DNA of 64,000 nt from Apostichopus japonicus. Taxonomy: Eukaryota > Echinodermata > Holothuroidea > Aspidochirotida > Stichopodidae. Every line of letters begins with the position of its first letter. Position 1 is the first letter of the stretch. Both the position numbers and the translations under genes were made by a program. Of this stretch, positions 51,801 to 60,800 are shown piece by piece. The stretch covers positions 5,169,501-5,233,500 of the forward strand of contig NC_092572.1 of the NCBI RefSeq assembly GCF_037975245.1, written 5' to 3'. The notes beneath the pieces were generated by a model. That model was given only the letters and a program-made list of their open reading frames with translations, ran no database searches and was not told the DNA's origin.

Positions 51801-54800
51801 GGGGGTTTGTGCGGTAGTGTGATCCACGTCCTGGGGAGGGTTCTATGGGGTGTGGGTTCCCCCTCCCGTTTGGAAAATTTCTGCAAAGAAAGTATGCTTG
51901 GATGGCAAATGGTGTTATCTGTTTAATTGCGGAGCTAACCTCTGTGCCAATTATTATCCCACATTTTGGTAATGGTAAAAGTTCCTAAAATTCATTATCA
52001 AAAATAGTGCCGGGGGCAGAAATGTTTAAACTACATATATACTGTTTGTGCGGGCGGCTTTCAGAAGTGCCGGGCCCAGCCCAGCCCTCCACCTACCCCC
52101 GGCATGAGCACATCCCTGAATGTACCTCTAATAGGCCGGACTATCACTAAAGAGTTGAATGAATCAAGCAATTGACATACAAGTAGCCAAACAACACCGA
52201 TTCAACGGTTTTCAGTAAAACCCACCGGCTTTATAATAATTTTAAACGCAATCTAATGGATCTGTTGAGTGACCAATTGCTTTAAAACTGTTTCCATGCC
52301 AAAGTGAGAAAGTTACCTGTAATGGGCCATTGGCCCTACCGACGGTGACGTACTTCTTCTTCCACTGTTTCGAGCCAGTTGAAGTGCTACCGACATTGCT
52401 TATCATTTGAGTGGCATTACCGGTTTTGAGAAGCACCTGGAGTTGCCAGGCATCATCTCGACCCAGGTGATAGGAGAATGAAAGTTTACATCCATCGGCA
52501 GTATTGCGAAGGCTCGGTGAAGTCAGACGCGTAGAACTGACAGTATGCGAGGAATTTTGTGAAGCAAGGAAGAATCCACCTAGCAAGGGAGGAAGTCATT
52601 TCATATTATATTAAACAGCCAATCTGTTATAAAGACAAGTTTCGATTCTCACAGAACAAAAAAAAAAAAAAAAAAATCGATTGCAAAGTTGAATAGTTTG
52701 TAATAGTACAATTTGCACTACAACAATTTGATTTTATCAACGAATAGATTGAATCAAAGACAAGCTCATTTGACCTGATGACCTGTGTGTTAGACTCTAT
52801 AGTCCAGCCACTTACAGTGTAGTCATATGAAAATTCAGATGTTTTATGGGTAATTTCTCAATTACTAAAATTGGTAAAAAAGCTTAATACAACCCGAACT
52901 GATAGCTGTTTTTTTTAATGGTTTCAAATATTAATGTTGCGCCTAAAGACGTCATTGAACTACTGTATGTTTCAAACATCTGATTGGTTGTCATGACTAC
53001 CACAAACAGGGCTCTCCACATCTCATTAAAGTAGACCGTGTAAATGGACATATACTTCCTGGTGGACATTGACTGAACCAAAGCCTTAGAAATTCTCCTC
53101 AATTGTTTAGACATTAATGTTAATAGAACATTTTAATGTAACAACAATCTACTTTGTACATATGTATTTCTACAATTTATAATTTAAAAAAAAAAAATGT
53201 ATAGTCTCTGTTGCAAGCATATATGTATTGATTGCTTCACCCTGTTCCCAGCTTGTTAATTTTCTAATGCCTCCTCCTTATATATGATTTGTCAATATAT
53301 CCCAAAGGGATCATTATAAGGTTTACAAGTTCAATCTAGACAATGCAGAAACATGTTCCACACAAATCGCATTGTCCCGCAACAGACCCTCAGTGTAACA
53401 TTTCCTGTTCATGGAAAATTCCTGCTTCAGATAAAAGCATAATACCGTTTGAATCTGCTGCCATAGCAACCAACCTACCTGCGCTGGTACCATTTGTTTT
53501 GTCAACCGTTGGCCCTGTGAGTGACCCTGAAATAGAATCCCCACTTTCCAATCTCCACCCGTTGACATCCACAGACTCCCAACCACAGCCATTGTCTTCA
53601 AAATTACATTCAACTCCTACAGTATTGAAAGAAGAATTGATACAGAGGTATTTAACAGAACCAGACAAAGATATCAAGCTGGAAATTATTAGGGGAGGGA
53701 GGTCAGGGGCTCTGGAAATATCCATCTGGTCAATAATACCCATAAAAAGTGGGGAACATGTGGAAGTAATTGGAAGTCATCATAATTAGTTTCAAAAACA
53801 TTTTATTTTATTTTAATTACTAGATCAGAGATGACATTTGCACCTCACACAAAATACTTTATAAACAAGAGCCCAATGGGCAAGTAATGACTCTTTTCCT
53901 AAAGGAAAAAACATGTGTTGTATATATGTCATCACCCAATATTATTATCATACCAACTTCAATCCATACAATATGACACTGTCCCTTATGAATGCATCGT
54001 ATCAACTTCACACATGGTCAGGTACCATATCAGTCACTCCATATACAGGTAGTTTTAAGTAAATGCTAACACAATTAAGAGTCTATGGCACCATCCAAAA
54101 TTGGGTCCAGAAAAATGTTGGCTCAAAAGGTTGGGGCCCAAAAAGTCCCAACCTTTTGGGCCCTAATGGGCTTAAAGTCATTAGGCTCACATGTTCTCAG
54201 AGCTATAAACCAACAACTTTAGTCCATGGATGTGGATGTAATCCGATTTCAAGATTGTGGAGTTTATTGCAATTTTAAAAAATTTCAAAGATTGGGCCTA
54301 GATGGTCCCACAAACATTTGTCCCAAAAAAGTGGCTCAAAATTGTATTTGCCCTCCAAAAATTGAATCCCCAAAAGAATGGGAACAAATGGTCCCAAAAC
54401 CATTGGGCCCCACAAATTTGAGGCCATAGAATGTGTCCCAAGATGCACTTGCGGTGGAATTTAAAATTTGGGCCCAAAACAGGGCCAAAATTGTTTTGGG
54501 CCCAGATGGCCTACATGTACCATCTATTAACCAACAACTGCATATAAAGTTTGGCTACAATCTGACTTAAAGATAGTTAGTATAGGCCCCAAATTATAGC
54601 ACGCTATAATTGCTAGAAGTTTTCAAAAAGGACTTTCCTGGAGGTCTTGACTCTCCAAATTGTTCGCAGACGTTTTCAAGGAACACAAAAGATGACTGAA
54701 TGTCCCAGTGAGGAAAATTTCCTCGAAGGTTGTAATAAATACAATTTAAGAATTTTGACCACAGGTGACCATATTGGAATATCTATAATACTTGGGGCCA

Positions 54801-57800
54801 ATACAGCATAGCATACCATTACGGTTGCGGAGTTATTGCAATCAAAATGTTTTCGATTGACCCCATTACCTCATTAATATTCATAAAGTCAGGGCCAAAA
54901 ACAACAGGGCAACCCTTCTCACTGTAATACATCTACACAGCAAGTGTGACAAATATCCATCACTCGGTTGTTGAGATATCACAGACCCAAGCAAGTGTCA
55001 TAGGCGCGCACCCACACACACACACACACACGCCAACATGACTGCATAAGTGCTTCCAGCAAGGAACCAATACTTTAAATTTTAAACCAAACATTTCATA
55101 CAATGACAGAGTCCAATCGCAGCATTCTATACGAATATCTCCTTTCCAAAGGTTTTTCAATGTTTTCGCCATTGGGGTTGGCACTACCACAGTCAACATT
55201 GCACAGGAGAACAAAGCATTAAGGACATTGTTTTAGGGAATTCCCAACCTCATACCATACTTCATGTGAAAGATTTCATTTTCTTGCCAATACCATATAA
55301 ACACATTTATCTGATGAAGTTAAATATAGTACAGCATGCGTCATTGTGAAAGGAAGTCTTCCAAGATGCCTCTGGGCTTTATAACAATGTCAAGAACAGG
55401 GAAGGAAGTCTGAAATGTTTCCAAAAGGAAGTTACGGGTGGTATTGAAGTTCTAACTTAGCATAAATAGACTCTGGATGTGTGACCTGATTAATTCACTT
55501 TGGCTTCGAATGTGTTTCTGTATGCTGCAGTGTTGGACGAATCTAACCATAATCATTACAGACTTTGCAATCCGCATTATAATCATTGCCGACTTTGCAG
55601 TCCGGGGTCCCCCACCCCCCCCCACCCCCCCACAATTTTGCAAGGTCGGAAAGAGTGACTCCATAGTTTACCTTTTCGGGAACCCAAAAGAACAATTAGA
55701 TACAACCAAAATAAGACTCTATATTCCAAGTTTTTATATTTTATATTTTTATACTTTTTAAGAACTTTTGTTTGGGGGGGGGGCAGGGGGAGGGGAACTT
55801 TAATGTCCAGGTTTGTAAACTACAACTAATTGACAAATGCATTTTATGGCTATTTTACTTTCTTCCTGGGCAAAAACTGTGAAATAAGTTCATCATTCGG
55901 TCACTCCATGCAAAATCAACCAATGACCTGGCAGGTCACCTCGTGAATTTGACTGATTTTTGCATCATTTGTCGATATATAACTGAGTTAGTAAAGTCTG
56001 ATAAATTTGAACATCCTCGGCCTTGTCCTTTTAGAATTGCATCTGTCCAAAGTTGATCGAGGTGTCATGCCTACTTTTGGGCGAGCCAGTGTGCCCCTAT
56101 CACAGACTACCAATTTGCAGTCTTCATAAATTTTTGACAAAACATGCTACTGTACAGTCATGAGGGTTGCCTCCGGCTGGTTCTGGACATGCATTTCAAA
56201 ACTGATATTCAAGATGATTGGAGGTACTGTGCTAGAGATATATGGCCTCAAAAAAATTGTGTTCCTGTGTTCCCTCATAAACTAGGGACATCAACAAGGA
56301 ACAGTACATGTATGTATTTTAAATCCTCCTGCAAGCAGGAACTCGCGAAGAAGCCTCAAATTGACTTATCAAAGCCACAAACTGACTGAAGTCAGTTTCT
56401 AAGATTCATATTTAACGTCCATAACGTCTATATTTAACATCCATATTTAACGTATGTATGCTAGAGTATACCAACCAACCATCAGGTATACTTTAGCCAA
56501 CACAATGCACCAGTTGAAGTTAAAACTAACATCAAGGTGCACCCTCTGAAAGAGTCTACATTAATACAGTAGTACAGTACCATTGTCCACTGATTATCAA
56601 ACTACATACCATGTTTGTCAACTGTCAAGGCTGATCATGCCAAAGATTATTTTTCCCCCTTTTGCTGTCAGTGATGTCCTAACTTATAGGCATCAAATAA
56701 TGTCAGAAATTTAGGTGCTGGTTTTGAACAAAATCTGACAGAGGAGAAACATATTGAGTATCTTTGTCGTTTAACCACCAACTGGCAATTGAGGAACATG
56801 GGCTTATTTTCTGAATATCTCGAAGATAAAACTTGCAAAATATTCATTCATGCTTTTGTGACCCTGTGGCGTAGCCAGAGGGGGGCCAAGGGGGGCAATG
56901 ATTTGATTTGTGCTACAGTTTTGCCCCCCCCCCCAAATGAAATCCAGTGATGTATTCAAAATACTTTATTACATTTTTCAAGTTCTAATCACAAATATTC
57001 ATACTTCATATAAGGTCAGAACTTGGTAATCAGACCGAGATATTACACATTTTGGGCCTTCATCATACCCACATACGGAGACCGTTGATCAATATTGTCC
57101 GACAGAATAAGCGCCAATAATTTGGCAGGTTGTATAACCATTACAAACTAGCGCTAGCAACCCATGTGCATTTTCAGCGACCAATGATGCAACTTATATA
57201 TTTCTTGGTAATTCTACAATCAACCATCACGTGGTTGCCCCCCGTAAGAAAAATCTTGCCCCCCTAACAATAGAATGCTGCCTACGCCACTTTTGTGACC
57301 TCAAGAATTGACTTTCTCATTTTTTTTACTTTTTAGCACTGTCAGATTCATCCATACAGAAACTTCAGAAGATTCAAATCTGTGGCACACATTGTGAAAG
57401 GAAGATGAGAGCTTGCCATACAAACTCCACTCTTGAAGGAACTTCGCTGGCTTGCTATTAGCGACCAAATTAAAGTTAAAATACTCCTACTCCTACTCCT
57501 ACACTTTCCGTGCTCATCATTTTCAATATCCTGTTCATATCTCTCTACTACTCTGTCCCTATTTGATCCTGGCCATTGTCTTCCTTCCTCTGCCAAGGCC
57601 ATTACCTTTCTCTTCCTTATCCACATTTATATACATATGGTAACCATGTGTTGCCCACTCTGCTCCCTACTGTATATGTGGCACCAGCTACCAGACCAGA
57701 TTAGATTTTGAACTAAACTTTCTACGTTTAAGAGTTACCTAAAGAATCATTTCCTTTAAAAGGATTGTCTGGTGGCCCAAAGAAGTTACCTTAAAAAATA

Positions 57801-60800
57801 GTAAATAATTTTCCAAACATGTTGTCAAAGTATGAGAACGCTAATGTTGCGTTTGACAGAGAAACGATTTTTTAATCGTTATGGATAGACATTTCAAATA
57901 TGATTTGAACAGTACAATACGTGACGTCAGCTCTGCCATAGCAGATTGCGTCATAACCCACCCTCCGCACAGTACCTATACGGTAATCACAACAAAAACA
58001 GCGTGTGTATACAGATAAATTTCTTCCTTAATTTCCGGTGAAATTTCTTAAAAATTGGATATGTTTTCAAAAACTCCTTAAGCCACCATGTACTTGAGCG
58101 GTGGTTCCGTGGTCTTTGTGTAACACAAGGTAAATTTTAACAGCAGACTCTGAGTTGTTCAGGCTATACATCGCGCTATCCAGCTCCAACGCGAAAAATG
58201 TTCGCATGTAGGCTGTACTCAAACGTTGACAGTAGGACAGTTCTGCGAAGCCTAAGCTTTTCAGCGCTATATTCTGCTCTGACAACGATTCGATCAATTT
58301 CTTCAATAATTTCCGGTGAAATTTCTTATAAATTAGATATAATTTAAAAAACTCCTTAAGCCGCAATATATTTAGTAGATCGGTGGTTTCGTGGTCTTTG
58401 TGTAACACAAGATAAGTTTTAACAGCAGGCTCTTCGTTGTTTATACATCGCGGTATCCAGCTCCAGCGCGAAGAATGTTCGCGTGTATAGGCTACTATAA
58501 CGTTTACAATCGGACAGTTCTGCGATGACATCGATCCCGCCAAGTTTCATCTTTCGGTTTAACGAATACTTTATAAGTTTCCTTTTACTGTTACTTTGAT
58601 CCGTGAATTTTATTTCAGCGAGTTCGAAGAACAGTTAACTGTGGTTTGAGTGTGAGTGTACTATGTGTAACGCTATACAAGTACACCAACTGAGCATCGT
58701 AGTATATACGTTCGCGAGTATGTACGTTATATATATGAGGCAATTCAATGTGCTTACACGTGAGTTAATTTGCTGCGGAATTGGGAGTGCTAACTTCAAG
58801 TCGCCTGTTTTGCCTATCTGCAAGCACTACGTCAAACACCATATTGAAGCGTTCGAACAAACGGTACTTTTGGTGAGAAACTGGTGAATTTGAAAACCAG
58901 ATTTCTACAAGAAGAAAATGTCGAATGGGGACAATTTTTACATGGTTAGAAGGAGAAAAATAATAACTACAAGGACAATGTATCAAAATCTTCCACCAGA
59001 CAATTCCTTTAAATGTTCTTTTGATTGTGGTTGACTGGTTTTGAATAAGCGCTTATATAATGAGCTACTCCTTGTTTCTGATTTGATGATATATATTCAT
59101 ATATATCCAGATATAAATCCAGTATTCTTATTTATGAAGTTCAACAGAATTTTCCTTTTGCAGATATGATCAGGAGGCTTTTAGACATATTGACCTCTCT
59201 TGACCTCAACCATAAACAATTGAATATTTGTTTTTACTGAGGTGAATCCAGATGCCAAGTATGGTGTTTATACAATGCTTTGTGTCTGAAGTTGCACTAA
59301 CAAGGTTTCAGTCTTTGAACTCTCTTGACTTCAAATGACATCTTGACTCCCATAAAAAGGAAAAAGGGTTTCTTCTCTAGTAAGGTGGATCCACATACCA
59401 CTATTGAAGTGAAATCACCAGTTTCTCTTTGATTAAACCATGGTCATGTATGCATATGCACATACCTGTACACATGCAAACACACTCACCATCACATAGA
59501 TTCTTTCTGCCTTTAGTAAGGATTAAAAAGTAATGCAAATGCTACTGAACAGCCTGTCACTTTAGGTTATGTAGTACACCATAGGAGAGATGTGTATAGG
59601 TTGGTAAACAGATAACCAGGCTTTAGGGGTGATTAGCAATTTATTATTTTACCAATTTGGGGGTAATTAGGCCAGGCTATTTAGTTATAACGAAATTTGA
59701 TTTAAGCAGCTAGTCATCACCGGGACGACCTCCGCTGCCTGAAAGGGGGGGGGGGTGTAATGTGATGACCTACTTTATATGCGCATCTACATGCCATACT
59801 CAATTCTCCCTCTGCGCACTGATACACTGTAATATGATACTAACCTGTTGTTCATATGTGGCTTCTAGTTGCCTCTATGATTTTCCTCTTATAGCCTTGC
59901 ACTCCTAGAGATTGAAGTATATTCCTTTGACTATGCTCGATAATTAAACCAACAAAGCACACAATAAAACACTTAGCTAACGATCTTTAAGTGCCCTTCA
60001 GGGTGCATATAGGTGTAACTGCTACTGCTACGACACTACAGAGAGTACATCATTAATAAGATACCATACCCATTGTATCATAGAAGGTCAAGTGTTAATC
60101 TAAATTTGGATTCTCGGCTACATTTGGGCGGATCGATAATATTAACCGGGGGGGGGGGGGGGTAAGTGGGGACCAGCATTGTCTTGTGGAAGACCCACCA
60201 TGTAAAGTGACTCAAGGTTGACTGTTACTTACCACAACTAGACTCATCAGCATCGTTAGCACAGTCAGGTATGAAGTCACAAACTTGCGAGTCCTCAATG
60301 TCTTCTGCAATCAAATCTCCGCGTGTGTTACAACTGAAAGTTGAACTAGCATACTTAAAGACTACAGCAAGGAAAAAAAAAACATGGAAAAAGCAATCAT
60401 CACTACATGTATTTAGGTATGAAAATCATTCATAAAAAAAATTCCAGTCATCGTTTTAAATATGTTTGCATTGGGCTAACTGTAAAAATCCTAAATCATT
60501 CAATTTGCATGAAGAGACTCTACCCACTTAAATGAACATCACGATCACTGAACCCTCTTAAAATACTTGCTAACTCAAATAGAAGTTACGTTAGGGCTAC
60601 AGTAGGGTAATATTAATCTTCAGTGTTACTTAGCCCTAACAAATTCCTAACTAGGCCTATTTTATTTTACATTACAAGTTAGATTCAGAATAAGTTAGAT
60701 TTAGAACACATGTGGTTCTTAGACTAACTCGTGACACGAATGTAGGCCTATCTTAGTAACTAACGTTAGTCGACACTCTGAAAAATGCAATGGCATTTAA

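Noticed and set aside
58067-58543. 158-codon minus frame as a protein gene
   Set aside because: It reads across two tandem copies inside a TTAA transposon, with no known domain or splice context.
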